Notes: generated from the sequence alone by a model not told the origin. Shown: positions 26,746 to 36,155, numbered from the stretch's first letter. The stretch is 64,000 bases of DNA from Gramella sp. Hel_I_59 (GCF_006714895.1 NZ_VFME01000001.1:2232001-2296000); one strand, 5' to 3'. Program-made: numbers and translations.

Positions 26746-27339
26746 ATGAGAAATTCGAACTTATTATTTCTTTTGATTCTTCTTCCAATTATTAATTCAT
26801 TCGCTCAAACCGGATCAAATTTCAATCATTTGGTGATGTCCGAAATTGGAAAAATTAATAATGATAAAATCTTAGATTCCGTTGCTGTTACTCAAGATAC
26901 CATCCATGAAAAAAGACCTTATAGACTCGAAATATTCTTTGGACAGAATGATAACAATAAGAAGCTGGCTCTTAAGACCGATAAGGCTATTCTACCTGAT
27001 TTCCCTGATGGCGGAGACGTATCAAATGGAGAAAGATTTTGGGAAATCGAAATTATTAATAGGGATCTCTGGATCAAACATGAGCTATTACGAGGGCATT
27101 TTAAGCACAAATTTCAGTACAGAGAGGGAAAATTTAAATTAATGCAATTTAAGTCCGTAGCATCAGATGGACGAGGTAAGATCTTTTATCGAAATCTCGA
27201 TTTTCTAACTGGAATCCGTAGAACTCAAACTGACAGTTATGAGCAAAATAAGGTTTTAAAGAAAGAAGAAGAATTTATCAAAATTAAAGGAAAACCTGAT
27301 TTGTCAAATTTTGAACCTAAATCAAATAGATACTATTAA
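26746..27339 (+). CDS. Secreted hypothetical protein
   Basis: 197 aa from ATG 26746, which gives a clean signal peptide (MRNSNLLFLLILLPIINSFAQ); an ATG at 26734 overlaps the R' box. DKILDSVAVTQD recalls calcium-binding or VCBS-like secreted proteins but is too short to assign. Confidence 0.6.
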   Translation: MRNSNLLFLLILLPIINSFAQTGSNFNHLVMSEIGKINNDKILDSVAVTQDTIHEKRPYRLEIFFGQNDNNKKLALKTDKAILPDFPDGGDVSNGERFWEIEIINRDLWIKHELLRGHFKHKFQYREGKFKLMQFKSVASDGRGKIFYRNLDFLTGIRRTQTDSYEQNKVLKKEEEFIKIKGKPDLSNFEPKSNRYY

Positions 27340-27348
27340 AAACACAGC

Positions 27349-27481
27349 ATATAACATCGGTTCATCGCCAATAAGCGGTAGCGTTAGAAAGAAAATAATT
27401 AACTTGATCAACAAATCAATACTAAGCCGACAAATCCGCGTCCCTCACTCCGCCAACTGGCGATAACCGAGACCGTTGTAG
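27349..27481 (+). repeat. attC 24 (type A)
   Basis: R'' ATATAAC (27349-27355), R' GTTGTAG (27475-27481). Unpaired C. Confidence 0.92.
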
Positions 27482-27549
27482 CCAATGCCCTTTCACAATT
27501 CAATTTTAATTTTAAATTGCATTGAAATTCTAAAACAACTAACCAACTA

Positions 27550-27867
27550 ATGGATACATTTCAAAAGTATATTCAATCATTACAAAAATTTGATTTAGAA
27601 GATATCACCGAACACACTTATAGGAAAGAACTTCAAGATTTACTCGAAGTAATAGCAACTACTAAGAATGCCAGTATTAAAATACAACACGAACCAAAAA
27701 GAGAAAGCGGATTTGGTGCGCCTGACTTTAAGATTAAAACTGTTGAATCTATTATTGGATATGTTGAGAATAAAAAAATTACTGAGGATTTAGATAAAAC
27801 TGTCAAGTCTGATCAGATTAAAAAATATAATTCTTTATCTAACAATATTTTAATTACAAATTATTGA
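27550..27867 (+). CDS. N-terminal nuclease fragment of restriction-modification gene
   Basis: 105 aa. GFGAPDFKIKTVESIIGYVENKK is a PD-(D/E)xK nuclease core (Asp66 region and ENK). It ends prematurely at TGA 27865-27867. In the intact family this domain is joined directly to the methylase. Confidence 0.65.
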   Translation: MDTFQKYIQSLQKFDLEDITEHTYRKELQDLLEVIATTKNASIKIQHEPKRESGFGAPDFKIKTVESIIGYVENKKITEDLDKTVKSDQIKKYNSLSNNILITNY

Positions 27868-27940
27868 GTGGGTCTGGATTAAAGATGGAGAAATCATAGA
27901 TAGAGCTAAGCTTTGTCAACTTGAGGATATCTCAAGTAAA

Positions 27941-30472
27941 ATGAACTTCTTTCTAGATCCAAATAAAATTTCAAGGGTAAAGTCAATTATTGAAAACTTC
28001 TATAGCCAAACTCCTAAAGGAATTTCTTCTCCTAAGCAATTAGCAGAAGTATTAGCAATAAGAGCAAGATTCTTAAGAGACTTTTTAAATCAGGAATTAG
28101 AAAGGCAGGAAGTTGAGCATACTGAGGGGAGGTTATATGGATTGTACAAAACTTTTAAGAAAAATATATTCTCAGAATTAAGTACTAAGGAATTTTCTGA
28201 TGCATTTTCTCAGACATTAGTATATGGTCTTTTTCTTTCGAAGTTAAATGCTGACACTAATGTTATAAATTTATACAATGCAAAAAAATACATATTACCA
28301 GCTTTTGGACTAATAAGTGAATTAGTTGATTTTCTAGATGTATTAGAAAAAAGAGAATATAAAGATTCAAAATGGATAGTTGAAGAGATTTTAAGCGTTA
28401 TGAATACGCTCAATCTAGCAAAAATCATAAAGAATTTATCCTATGAAAAATTTAGAACTTCAAATTTATTTGATGAATCTAACATCTCTTATAAAGATCC
28501 TTATATATACTTTTATGAGCATTTTCTTGCGGCCTATGACAAAAAATTAAGAAAGACTAAAGGAGTATACTATACACCACCTCAGGTGGTCAATTTTATT
28601 GTCAAATCACTTAATATCTTAATTAAAAAAGATTTTCAAATTGATAATGGTTTTGCTAATAAGGATAAAGTTAGAGTCCTCGATTTCGCAACAGGAACAG
28701 GAACTTTTTTACTGGAAATTTTGGAAGAAGCTTTTAATGATTTACCCAAAGGAAGTGGGAAAAAAGATTCTTTGATTAAACACCATATATTAAAAAATTT
28801 CTATGGTTTTGAATATTTGATTGCTCCATATACTGTTGCTAATTTAAAACTGTCTCAATTCTTAAAAGACCAAAATTATCTTCTTGAGGACGATGATAGA
28901 TTTCAAATTTATCTAACCAATACTCTAGAACCTGTAAATAAACAAATGAATATTCCATTACTTCCTTCTTTATCCCAAGAATCAAAAGCGGCGCAGGAAG
29001 TTAAGGATAAACCAATTTTGGTAATTACTGGAAATCCTCCTTATAGCGGTGTTTCAAAAAATAAAGGAAAATGGATTACTGATCTTATAGAGACATACAA
29101 ATACGTTGATGGCAGTCATTTTAAAGAAAAAAAGCATTGGTTAGGTGATGATTACGTTAAATTCATAAGATTTGCACAATGGAAAATGGATCAAGTAGAA
29201 GAAGGCGTTGTTGGTATTATTACTAATCATCGGTTCCTATCTAACCCAACATTCCGAGGAATGAGACAATCTTTAATGCAATCATTTGATCAAATTTATT
29301 TACTGGATTTACACGGCAGTAATAAACCTAAAGAGTTTGCTCCAGATGGTAGTCCGGATGAAAACGTTTTTGATATAGAGCAAGGAGTAGCAATATCATT
29401 TTTTGTAAAGAAAAAAGGATTAGATAAAAAAATATTTCAATCAGACTTATTTGGAAAACGAGCAGACAAATATGATTTCTGTCTAGAAAACGATATAGAA
29501 ACTGTTGAGTGGAAAGAAATTAATCCAACCAGCCCATTTTATTTGTTTATAGAAGATGAAAATGATTATAGGGAAGATTATGAAAAAGGATTGTTTTTGT
29601 CTCAAATATTCCAAAAGGATGTCAATGGTGTTCAAACTTCAAGAGATAAATTTATAACCGATTTAGAACTTGATCCATTAAGGAAAAGACTTCAAACATT
29701 CAAAGATTTAAATCTTTCGGAAACAGAAATTAAGGAGAAATTTAAAATAAAGGATACTCGTGGTTGGAAAATTTCAAAAGCTAGGGAGTCTTTAAATAAC
29801 TTAGAAAATTGGGAAGAACATTTTAAATTAATCAATTATAGACCCTTTGATTATAGACATATCTTTTATAATTCAATTATGATTGATTGGCCTCGAACCG
29901 AAGTAATGAAAAATATGCTACACGAAAATATTGGCATTTGTGTTGGCAGAGCTGGACAAAATGTGAATGCTTCGGTTGAATGGAATTTAGCCTATATAAG
30001 TGAAAATATAATTGATCTTAATCTATTTTATCGAGGTGGCGAAGTTTTATATCCTCTCTACATTTATTCTAAACCCAATGGTTTATTTAATAATCAAAAG
30101 AATAGTGAGTTCATAAAATCTGAAAATTTCACTCCCGATTTTAGGAATAAATTAAACTTAAAATACGATAATCCTACTGGAGAAGAAATAATAGGGTATA
30201 TATATTCAATATTATATTCCCCCATTTATAGAAAGAAATATCGATCATTTCTAGATATTGATTTCCCAAGAATAATATTCGTTGAAGATAAATCTCAATT
30301 TTATCAATTATCAAAAATTGGTTGGGATATTATAAATGCACATATATTCAAAAAAGTACCAGGGTACAAAGAATATCCTTATGGAGATTTCAAAGGTAAA
30401 GGAGATGATATTGCTTCACAAAGAAAGTTTGTAATCAATAGAGAAGATGAAAACGGTCGTATATATATATAA
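27941..30472 (+). CDS. Adenine methylase/specificity part of restriction-modification gene
   Basis: 843 aa from the first ATG. DFATGTGTFLLEILEEAF near residue 248 is the AdoMet motif I and ITGNPPYSG near 363 is motif IV (NPPY) of N6-adenine methylases; the preceding FYEHFLAAYDKKLRKTKGVYYTPPQVVNFIV is the typical lead-in. The C-terminal half corresponds to the type ISP specificity domain. It stops in the TA repeat 70 residues short of the expected end. Confidence 0.82.
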   Translation: MNFFLDPNKISRVKSIIENFYSQTPKGISSPKQLAEVLAIRARFLRDFLNQELERQEVEHTEGRLYGLYKTFKKNIFSELSTKEFSDAFSQTLVYGLFLSKLNADTNVINLYNAKKYILPAFGLISELVDFLDVLEKREYKDSKWIVEEILSVMNTLNLAKIIKNLSYEKFRTSNLFDESNISYKDPYIYFYEHFLAAYDKKLRKTKGVYYTPPQVVNFIVKSLNILIKKDFQIDNGFANKDKVRVLDFATGTGTFLLEILEEAFNDLPKGSGKKDSLIKHHILKNFYGFEYLIAPYTVANLKLSQFLKDQNYLLEDDDRFQIYLTNTLEPVNKQMNIPLLPSLSQESKAAQEVKDKPILVITGNPPYSGVSKNKGKWITDLIETYKYVDGSHFKEKKHWLGDDYVKFIRFAQWKMDQVEEGVVGIITNHRFLSNPTFRGMRQSLMQSFDQIYLLDLHGSNKPKEFAPDGSPDENVFDIEQGVAISFFVKKKGLDKKIFQSDLFGKRADKYDFCLENDIETVEWKEINPTSPFYLFIEDENDYREDYEKGLFLSQIFQKDVNGVQTSRDKFITDLELDPLRKRLQTFKDLNLSETEIKEKFKIKDTRGWKISKARESLNNLENWEEHFKLINYRPFDYRHIFYNSIMIDWPRTEVMKNMLHENIGICVGRAGQNVNASVEWNLAYISENIIDLNLFYRGGEVLYPLYIYSKPNGLFNNQKNSEFIKSENFTPDFRNKLNLKYDNPTGEEIIGYIYSILYSPIYRKKYRSFLDIDFPRIIFVEDKSQFYQLSKIGWDIINAHIFKKVPGYKEYPYGDFKGKGDDIASQRKFVINREDENGRIYI
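30460..30471 (+). repeat. (TA)6 tract in restriction-modification gene
   Basis: Six TA units directly precede the premature stop. Loss of one unit restores the frame to the conserved C-terminal segment. Dinucleotide tracts in restriction-modification genes are classic phase-variation sites, but six units is short. Confidence 0.6.
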
Positions 30473-30701
30473 ATGAAACTCAATATTTCGACAATGTTCC
30501 ATCTAGTGTTTGGGAATTTCATATTGGAGGATATCAAGTATTAGATAAATATCTAAAAGATCGTAGAAACCGAAAATTAGATTTAGAAGAAATTGAAAAT
30601 ATTGAGAGGGTTATTAGAATTATAGCATATACTAATTTTAAAATGATCAATTTAGAAAACTTGACCCGTAATATTATTTAATTTTTGGAAACGGGCACTG
30701 G

Positions 30702-30835
30702 CAACAACAACGGTTAATCGCCAATAAGCGGTACCGTTAGTAAGAAAATAATTAACTTGACCAACGATTAAAACACTAAGCCGACAAACCCGCGTCCCGC
30801 ACTCCGCCAACTGGCGATAACCGAGACCGTTCTAC
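30702..30835 (+). repeat. attC 25 (type A)
   Basis: R'' CAACAAC (30702-30708), R' GTTCTAC (30829-30835). Unpaired A. GGGCACTGGCAACAAC (30693-30708) pairs with the cassette start at 27475 in 14 of 16 bases. Confidence 0.92.
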
Positions 30836-30876
30836 GCAATTTAATATCAAGATTTGCTTATTAAGAAAAGTAATCA

Positions 30877-31236
30877 ATGAAGAAACGATACAAAATTTAT
30901 AAACTTGATTATGTTTTCGTTTTAATCGTACTATTCTATTTGAGCGTAATGATTTTTAGAGACTATATTTACAAAGACACAGTCTATACAATTTGTCAGG
31001 TAACAGGATTTAGATTTCATCGAACATCAGGAAACTCTGTTAAGTATGTATTTTATTTTAATAATGTAAAGTATAATGGATCTAATAACGCAGACGTTCT
31101 ATATAGTAAAAAATTTATTGGAAAATATTATCAATTAGAAGTATCTAAAATCGACCCTAATTATAGTTTGATTAATTTGGAAAAAGAAATAATTGATACT
31201 ATTCAAATAAAAAAAGCAGGATTTACTTATGACTGA
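30877..31236 (+). CDS. Small membrane-anchored hypothetical protein
   Basis: 119 aa. One N-terminal hydrophobic helix (LDYVFVLIVLFYLSVMIF), then a beta-rich domain (VCQVTGFRFHR-like start, YVFYFNNVKYNGS). Similar small proteins with this layout are common in flavobacterial accessory DNA, function unknown. Overlaps the next small gene by 8 bases. Confidence 0.6.
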   Translation: MKKRYKIYKLDYVFVLIVLFYLSVMIFRDYIYKDTVYTICQVTGFRFHRTSGNSVKYVFYFNNVKYNGSNNADVLYSKKFIGKYYQLEVSKIDPNYSLINLEKEIIDTIQIKKAGFTYD

Positions 31237-31324
31237 TGAAAATTTTAAAAAATCGGCTAGAATTTTTTGGACAATTGTAATGGGTTTGTTGTTTTATTAT
31301 TGTTTCAAAATTTTATTCAGTTAA
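31229..31324 (+). CDS. 31-residue membrane peptide
   Basis: MTDENFKKSARIFWTIVMGL and a further 11 residues: a single transmembrane helix with a charged N-terminus. ATG overlaps the end of the preceding gene by 8 bases, an arrangement that suggests translational coupling. Ends 39 bases before the R'' box of attC 26. Confidence 0.45.
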   Translation: MTDENFKKSARIFWTIVMGLLFYYCFKILFS

Positions 31325-31363
31325 ATAAAATTGTTCAACTAAACTTTACCTAAATTAAACTGC

Positions 31364-31496
31364 GTAGAACAACGGTTCATCGCCAATAAGCGGCAGTTTT
31401 AGAAAGAAAATATTTACCTTGACAAACAAACCAATTCAAAGCCGACAAATCCGCGTCCCTTTCTCCGCCAACTGGCGATAACCGAGACCGTTGTAA
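31364..31496 (+). repeat. attC 26 (type A)
   Basis: R'' GTAGAAC (31364-31370), R' GTTGTAA (31490-31496). Unpaired C; the left part reads CAGTTTTAG where others have CACCGTTAG. Confidence 0.91.
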
Positions 31497-31517
31497 AAAA
31501 TTTAGAAGAATAATTTC

Positions 31518-32456
31518 GTGAATCAAATTTGGAACAAAACGAACTATAAATCCTGGATTATAACATTGGTTATTGTACAAGTTCTTGGATATATATCTAT
31601 TAATTATTTTGGAGATTACGGATGGACAGTATTTATCTTAATACCAATAATTTTAGGATTTTTACCTCCATTTATTTCTGGTAGAAAAATAAAACTTTCT
31701 AAATCGGATGCTTATAATTTAAGTTTTGTGGCATTTATTTTTGCTTCGCTACTATTATTAATTTTTGCAATTGAAGGACTGATTTGTCTCGCAATGGCCA
31801 GTCCATTATTACTTTTAGCAGGTTGGATTGGATCATATTTCGGATACAGATTATCAGGAACAAAAAAACTTAATCCAACAAACCTGACTATAATAATTGT
31901 AATTCTTTCATTTGGATTTTTAGGATTTGACACAATTAATAAACCTGAAAAATTGATTCCTGTAACTACAAAAGTTAAAGTAAACGCACCAATTGAAACT
32001 GTCTGGAAAAATGTAGTGACATTTGATACAATACAAGAACCTGAAAACTGGATATTTAAAACAGGTATATCTTATCCGACAAATGCAACAATAGAAGGAA
32101 CAGGTGTAGGAGCAATCAGATATTGCAATTTTACAACAGGTAGCTTTGTAGAACCAATTACTACTTGGAACGAACCAAATTTATTACAGTTTGATGTAAA
32201 AGAACAACCAATTCCAATGAATGAAATAAATCCATTTTGGGATATTCACCCACCACATTTAGATGGCTATTTCAAATCATATAAAGGACAATTTAAACTC
32301 ACAAAAGAAAATAATAATGCGACAATTCTTGAAGGAACAACTTGGTATAAAAATGATATTTATCCAGAGTTCTACTGGAAATTGTGGTCAGACTTCATAA
32401 TTCATAAAATCCACATTAGAGTTTTGGAACATATTAAGAAAGAATCCGAGAACTAA
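31518..32456 (+). CDS. Membrane protein with SRPBCC (polyketide-cyclase-like) domain
   Basis: 312 aa from GTG 31518. Four hydrophobic helices in residues 12-145, then a lipid-binding SRPBCC domain (KVKVNAPIETVWKNVVTFDTI at residue 155, ending with a helix SDFIIHKIHIRVLEHIKKESE). The ligand is unknown. The combination of an N-terminal membrane part with a cytoplasmic or periplasmic SRPBCC domain is known in Bacteroidetes. Confidence 0.78.
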   Translation: MNQIWNKTNYKSWIITLVIVQVLGYISINYFGDYGWTVFILIPIILGFLPPFISGRKIKLSKSDAYNLSFVAFIFASLLLLIFAIEGLICLAMASPLLLLAGWIGSYFGYRLSGTKKLNPTNLTIIIVILSFGFLGFDTINKPEKLIPVTTKVKVNAPIETVWKNVVTFDTIQEPENWIFKTGISYPTNATIEGTGVGAIRYCNFTTGSFVEPITTWNEPNLLQFDVKEQPIPMNEINPFWDIHPPHLDGYFKSYKGQFKLTKENNNATILEGTTWYKNDIYPEFYWKLWSDFIIHKIHIRVLEHIKKESEN

Positions 32457-32461
32457 ACTTT

Positions 32462-32595
32462 TTACAACATCGGTTAATCGCAAATAACGGGTTTTGTCGA
32501 AAAAGTGTAATTTTAAAAACCAAGGAAACAATAGAGTTAATCCGACAAGTCCGCGTCCCTACTCCCGCAACTTGCGATAACCGTAACCGTTGTGC
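32462..32595 (+). repeat. attC 27 (type B)
   Basis: R'' TTACAAC (32462-32468), R' GTTGTGC (32589-32595). Unpaired A. Confidence 0.92.
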
Positions 32596-32613
32596 AAAAT
32601 TTTTTAGAAGAAT

Positions 32614-33597
32614 ATGAGTGATGAAATTGAGAAAATTATTGATTATGAATCAGAAAGTCATAAGCTTGATTTTAAGGAAATTGAATATTCTCTTGGAAAT
32701 AATCCTAAAAAGAACGAAATCCTAAAAGATTTTTCTGCATTAGCGAATCATCCTTCTAATGATGAAAAATTAATAATAATTGGTGTCATTGAAGAAAATG
32801 GATTAGCAAAAGATTTTAGAAACATTGATAAAGTAACAGACGAGGCTAAATATCAACAATTTATAGAAAGTAATATTGAACCAAAAATTAACTTTGAGTA
32901 TAAAAGTTTCAATTATAAAGATTACAAATTAACCTATTTTAGAATATTCAATAATCAGAATCGTCCATATCTTTTCAAGAAAGAACTGAAAAGATCAACT
33001 GATAAAAAAGTAGAATTTAGAGCTGGAGATGGATATATTCGAATGGGAACTTCTACTCGAAAACTAATTAGAAAGGATTTTGATTCTATTTATAATGATA
33101 AAGTTAAAGCAAAAGATAGAAAATCAGATTTGGAAATTAATTATGAAACATTTAATTATGATATGGATCTAGAAGGACATCCAGTTCTAGAAGTTCATAT
33201 ATCGAATGTTTCAAATAAATCTATAGACATAGACATAGAGTTACGAATAAAGAGAGATTTGAAAAGTTATAAAATATCTGAAAGATCAGAGATTTTAAGA
33301 AAAATAGAGGAAAAGAAATATGAGGGTTCCTCATTTGGATTTGGATTACATACTCAAATTTTACCAAGTCTAGACATAACGTTTGAAGAAAAATGGGATT
33401 ATTACGTTATTAAAATGAATCCCAAAACAAAGAAGTTCCCAATTACTTTATTCCAAAATCAAAAAGAAGAAGAAATTTTTCAAAAAGAAATAGTTGTTGA
33501 TTTCTGTGAAATAGATGAAATAATAGCAGACTTGATAATACGCAGCGATGATTTTCTAGAAGGTCCTTTAAAGCAAGAACTTAAATTTTCAATATAA
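32614..33597 (+). CDS. AlbA_2/Schlafen-like ATP-binding domain protein
   Basis: 327 aa. ESESHKLDFKEIEYS followed by EILKDFSALANHPSNDEKLIIIGVIEENG is the AlbA_2 (divergent AAA-4/Schlafen) domain, residues 8-150, found in regulators and antiphage effectors. The C-terminal 170 residues are not recognised. First gene of a two-gene cassette, 9 bases before the next. Confidence 0.8.
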   Translation: MSDEIEKIIDYESESHKLDFKEIEYSLGNNPKKNEILKDFSALANHPSNDEKLIIIGVIEENGLAKDFRNIDKVTDEAKYQQFIESNIEPKINFEYKSFNYKDYKLTYFRIFNNQNRPYLFKKELKRSTDKKVEFRAGDGYIRMGTSTRKLIRKDFDSIYNDKVKAKDRKSDLEINYETFNYDMDLEGHPVLEVHISNVSNKSIDIDIELRIKRDLKSYKISERSEILRKIEEKKYEGSSFGFGLHTQILPSLDITFEEKWDYYVIKMNPKTKKFPITLFQNQKEEEIFQKEIVVDFCEIDEIIADLIIRSDDFLEGPLKQELKFSI

Positions 33598-33606
33598 AAA
33601 TTCCAA

Positions 33607-33816
33607 ATGAAGATAACGAAATACCAAAAATTAAAACTGATAATTTTTTCCGCCTTTAGCATATTATTTCTATTTATTCTACACAATTATTCAAATAATG
33701 GAAGATTTATATTTAGAGGTGATTCTTCTGTATTATTAGATACTAGGAATGGAACTATTTATATCCCAACAGAAAAAACCTACGTTGAAATAAACGATTT
33801 CAAGAAAAGAAATTAA
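33607..33816 (+). CDS. Small membrane protein next to AlbA_2 gene
   Basis: 69 aa with one helix (LKLIIFSAFSILFLFILHNY) and a short polar tail. It starts 10 bases after the AlbA_2 stop, so probably co-transcribed. Not recognised. Confidence 0.5.
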   Translation: MKITKYQKLKLIIFSAFSILFLFILHNYSNNGRFIFRGDSSVLLDTRNGTIYIPTEKTYVEINDFKKRN

Positions 33817-33922
33817 GTGATTTTGCTTGAAAAATAACCTTTCAGGTGAAACAATTAAGTTTTTGGAAATATCACTTAAAATTCTAGTATATTATTAAGA
33901 TTAATTTGAACATAAAAACTTT

Positions 33923-34055
33923 GCACAACATCGGTTCATCGCAAATAACGGGTATTGTCGAAAAAATGTAATTTCAGAAACCAGGAAAGAAAATAGTTAA
34001 TCCGACAAGCCCGCGTCCCTACTCCCGCAACTTGCGATAACCGTAACCGTTGGCA
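33923..34055 (+). repeat. attC 28 (type B)
   Basis: R'' GCACAAC (33923-33929), R' GTTGGCA (34049-34055). Unpaired C. Confidence 0.92.
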
Positions 34056-34076
34056 GCAAGCATTAAAAATTTCATT

Positions 34077-34496
34077 ATGAAAAAACTTATAATATTATTT
34101 CTATTTCTATCAACCAATATCACCGCTCAGGAATTGACCGGTACATGGAATGTCACATCTTATGAAGACGAGATTGTATATTATAATCAAACGACAGATT
34201 CAATTTATTATAAAGATGAATCTAGAAAGACAGAAGCGGAGAATTTTAGAAAAATGTTTGAAATGATGATTCTACCTGTTACTTATACCTTTAAAGATAA
34301 TAATGAATACGAAATGCTTCATCCAATGTTGGCGGAAATCAAAGGAACTTACGAAATAGATAGAAATAATAATTACGTCATATTATCAGAAAAAAATACA
34401 ATGAATGATACATTACCATTTTCTATGAGTAATGAAATTTTGTATCTCAGAATGAAAATGGAAGAAGGATTTATGAAAATTGGATTAAAAAAATAG
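34077..34496 (+). CDS. Secreted lipocalin-like hypothetical protein
   Basis: 139 aa from ATG 34077, which opens a signal peptide (MKKLIILFLFLSTNITAQ). LTGTWNVTSYED and the pattern of strands (YTFKDNNEYEML, KGTYEIDRNNNYVIL) resemble small lipocalin-like proteins with a TGTW start. Ligand unknown. Confidence 0.62.
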   Translation: MKKLIILFLFLSTNITAQELTGTWNVTSYEDEIVYYNQTTDSIYYKDESRKTEAENFRKMFEMMILPVTYTFKDNNEYEMLHPMLAEIKGTYEIDRNNNYVILSEKNTMNDTLPFSMSNEILYLRMKMEEGFMKIGLKK

Positions 34497-34555
34497 TTTC
34501 TCTTTAAAAACAAAGGGTTTAAATGTATTCAAGAAGATTATTACTAAATGCCAGC

Positions 34556-34688
34556 TGCCAACATCGGTTAATCGCCAATAAGCGGCACAATAAGTAAGAA
34601 AATAATTATCTTGACCAACAAACCAATACTAAGCTGACAAATCCGCGTCCCTTACTCCGCCAACTGGCGATAACCGAGACCGTTGGCA
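34556..34688 (+). repeat. attC 29 (type A)
   Basis: R'' TGCCAAC (34556-34562), R' GTTGGCA (34682-34688). Unpaired A; AAGCTGAC instead of AAGCCGAC in the centre. Confidence 0.91.
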
Positions 34689-34711
34689 ACAATATTTATA
34701 CAGACACAATT

Positions 34712-34876
34712 ATGAACAAAACACGAATTTTAGGTTTATTATTACTAACACTTGGTATAGTAATAATGAATTATTTTGACCATAAAAATTATCATTTACT
34801 AGCCGGAATTTTATGTGGTGCAGGATTAATATGGTCAATAACAGGAAAAATTCAATTTAAGAGAAATGCAAAATAG
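34712..34876 (+). CDS. 54-residue membrane protein (copy 1)
   Basis: Two short hydrophobic stretches (ILGLLLLTLGIVIMNYF, LLAGILCGAGLIW). It overlaps the next start by 11 bases. An almost identical copy is at 56580-56744, which supports it as a real gene. Confidence 0.6.
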   Translation: MNKTRILGLLLLTLGIVIMNYFDHKNYHLLAGILCGAGLIWSITGKIQFKRNAK

Positions 34877-35429
34877 AATTGCAATAATTGAATCTTTCAA
34901 ATCATTCCTTGGAGAAAGAAAAAAATCAATCGATAATCGATTAAGATATGTCGAAATACTTAAATTTTTCACTGCTGCTTTCATTTTATTGGTAATTATT
35001 ATCATTATAAAATCTCTTTTACCATTTAATGTTTTAAGCGATAAACTAGAATGGAATAATTCAGCAGTAGTCATAATCTTTTCTATAACTTATTTGCTAC
35101 ATGGACCAAGATATTTCTATGAATCAAAACTTTTAAAACATTTAAAAACACTAAAAAAGAAAGAAAAAAAATTTTCTGATAATGAAACTTTAAATGTTCA
35201 ACTGAAAACTACGATTAATGAAATCAATCATTACAAAAAGAATTGGTTTATTGTTGCCTCAGTTGTAATCATAATGATTGCTAGTATAATACACGCAATT
35301 ATAGATGATTTTGAATATTGGAAATATTTAAAAATCCCTTTTCTACTATTTATAATAATAATTTCATTTGATTTTCTTAAAAAGTATAACCGTTTAAGTA
35401 AGAACATCAAAGAATATGAAGAACAATAA
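34866..35429 (+). CDS. Membrane protein with two hairpins (copy 1)
   Basis: 187 aa. Hydrophobic helices near residues 35-55, 70-90, 123-140 and 150-170, separated by a Lys-rich coiled coil (LKHLKTLKKKEKKFSDNETL). Not recognised. It overlaps the small gene before it. The copy at 56734-57297 differs at a few residues (for example KKEKK/KEEKK). Confidence 0.65.
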   Translation: MQNRIAIIESFKSFLGERKKSIDNRLRYVEILKFFTAAFILLVIIIIIKSLLPFNVLSDKLEWNNSAVVIIFSITYLLHGPRYFYESKLLKHLKTLKKKEKKFSDNETLNVQLKTTINEINHYKKNWFIVASVVIIMIASIIHAIIDDFEYWKYLKIPFLLFIIIISFDFLKKYNRLSKNIKEYEEQ

Positions 35430-35436
35430 ATACAGT

Positions 35437-35569
35437 TGCCAACATCGGTTAATCGCAAATAACGGGTGTTGTCGAAAAAGTGTAATTTTAGAAATCAAGA
35501 AACAAACGAGTTAATCCGACAAGTCCGCGTCCGTACTCCCGTAACTTGCGATAACCGTAACCGTTACAA
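35437..35569 (+). repeat. attC 30 (type B)
   Basis: R'' TGCCAAC (35437-35443), R' GTTACAA (35563-35569). Unpaired A; right arm preceded by CCCGTAAC. Nearly the same as attC 52, its duplicate. Confidence 0.92.
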
Positions 35570-35575
35570 AACATT

Positions 35576-36154
35576 ATGATACAAAGATTTTTACTACTAT
35601 TATTGATAACTTCCTTAAGTATCACAAAGAGTTTATCGCAAAATAGAACTTCATTGGGAGTAAAAGTAGGAGTAAATTTCACAGGTTTTCATACTGGTAC
35701 TTCAACATATACTGGAGAATTTGGTTTAAACGCAGGTTTGATTGTAGATCATAAAATTTCAAATTTCCTGAGCATTCAACCAGAATTAATATTTAATGAA
35801 AAAGCAGGAAATTATACAATTCCAGGAAATGAGATGGTTATAAGAGCTACCTCTAAGGTTAAATACATAGACATTCCAATCATGGCTAAAATAAATATTC
35901 TAGAAAGTATAAATTTTCAACTGGGACCTCAAGTGGGGTTTCTTGTAGCAGAAAAAACAGAATACAATTCTGATGTAGTAGAAACAACCCCCAAAGTTTT
36001 AGATTTAGCTCTTAATGGCGGTTTTGGCTATCAGATTAAAAGAAATATCTTTTTACAAGCTCGATACAGCTACGGAGTTAAGGAAATATTTGAAAATGAA
36101 AACTATAAAAATTCAGTAATCAGCCTATCAATTGGCTATAAATTCCAAAATTAA
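35576..36154 (+). CDS. Outer-membrane beta-barrel, PorT-like
   Basis: 192 aa. Signal peptide ending SLSQ near residue 22. TSLGVKVGVNFTGFHTG, NAGLIVDHKISNFLSIQPELIFNEKAG, YIDIPIMAKINI, FQLGPQVGFLVA and the C-terminal SLSIGYKFQN are the strands of the outer-membrane beta-barrel (OMP_b-brl_2/PorT) family. The C-terminal aromatic ending suits BAM insertion. It lies one base before the next gene's ATG. Confidence 0.85.
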   Translation: MIQRFLLLLLITSLSITKSLSQNRTSLGVKVGVNFTGFHTGTSTYTGEFGLNAGLIVDHKISNFLSIQPELIFNEKAGNYTIPGNEMVIRATSKVKYIDIPIMAKINILESINFQLGPQVGFLVAEKTEYNSDVVETTPKVLDLALNGGFGYQIKRNIFLQARYSYGVKEIFENENYKNSVISLSIGYKFQN

Positions 36155-36155
36155 A

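Larger units (their letters stand above)
27550..30681 (+). pseudogene. Type ISP/IIG-like restriction-modification gene, two frameshifts
   Basis: Three consecutive reading frames together make one restriction-modification polypeptide of about 1,040 residues: nuclease (27550-27867), methylase and target recognition (27941-30472) and a C-terminal piece (30473-30681, INETQYFDNVPSSVWEFHIGGYQ to the stop). The first break, at 27865, is a net loss of two bases inside ITNY-?-EWVWIKDG. The second lies in a (TA)6 tract (30460-30471): with (TA)5 the frame would continue through RIYINETQYF. The enzyme is therefore probably off, perhaps reversibly at the second site. Confidence 0.75.

Noticed and set aside
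26882..27142. 86-residue plus-strand frame inside the secreted protein gene
   Set aside because: Shadow of the gene at 26746-27339, which has a signal peptide and normal codon use.
34835..35074. Minus-strand 79-residue frame, present twice (also 56703)
   Set aside because: Antisense to the duplicated membrane protein; duplicated because the cassette is.
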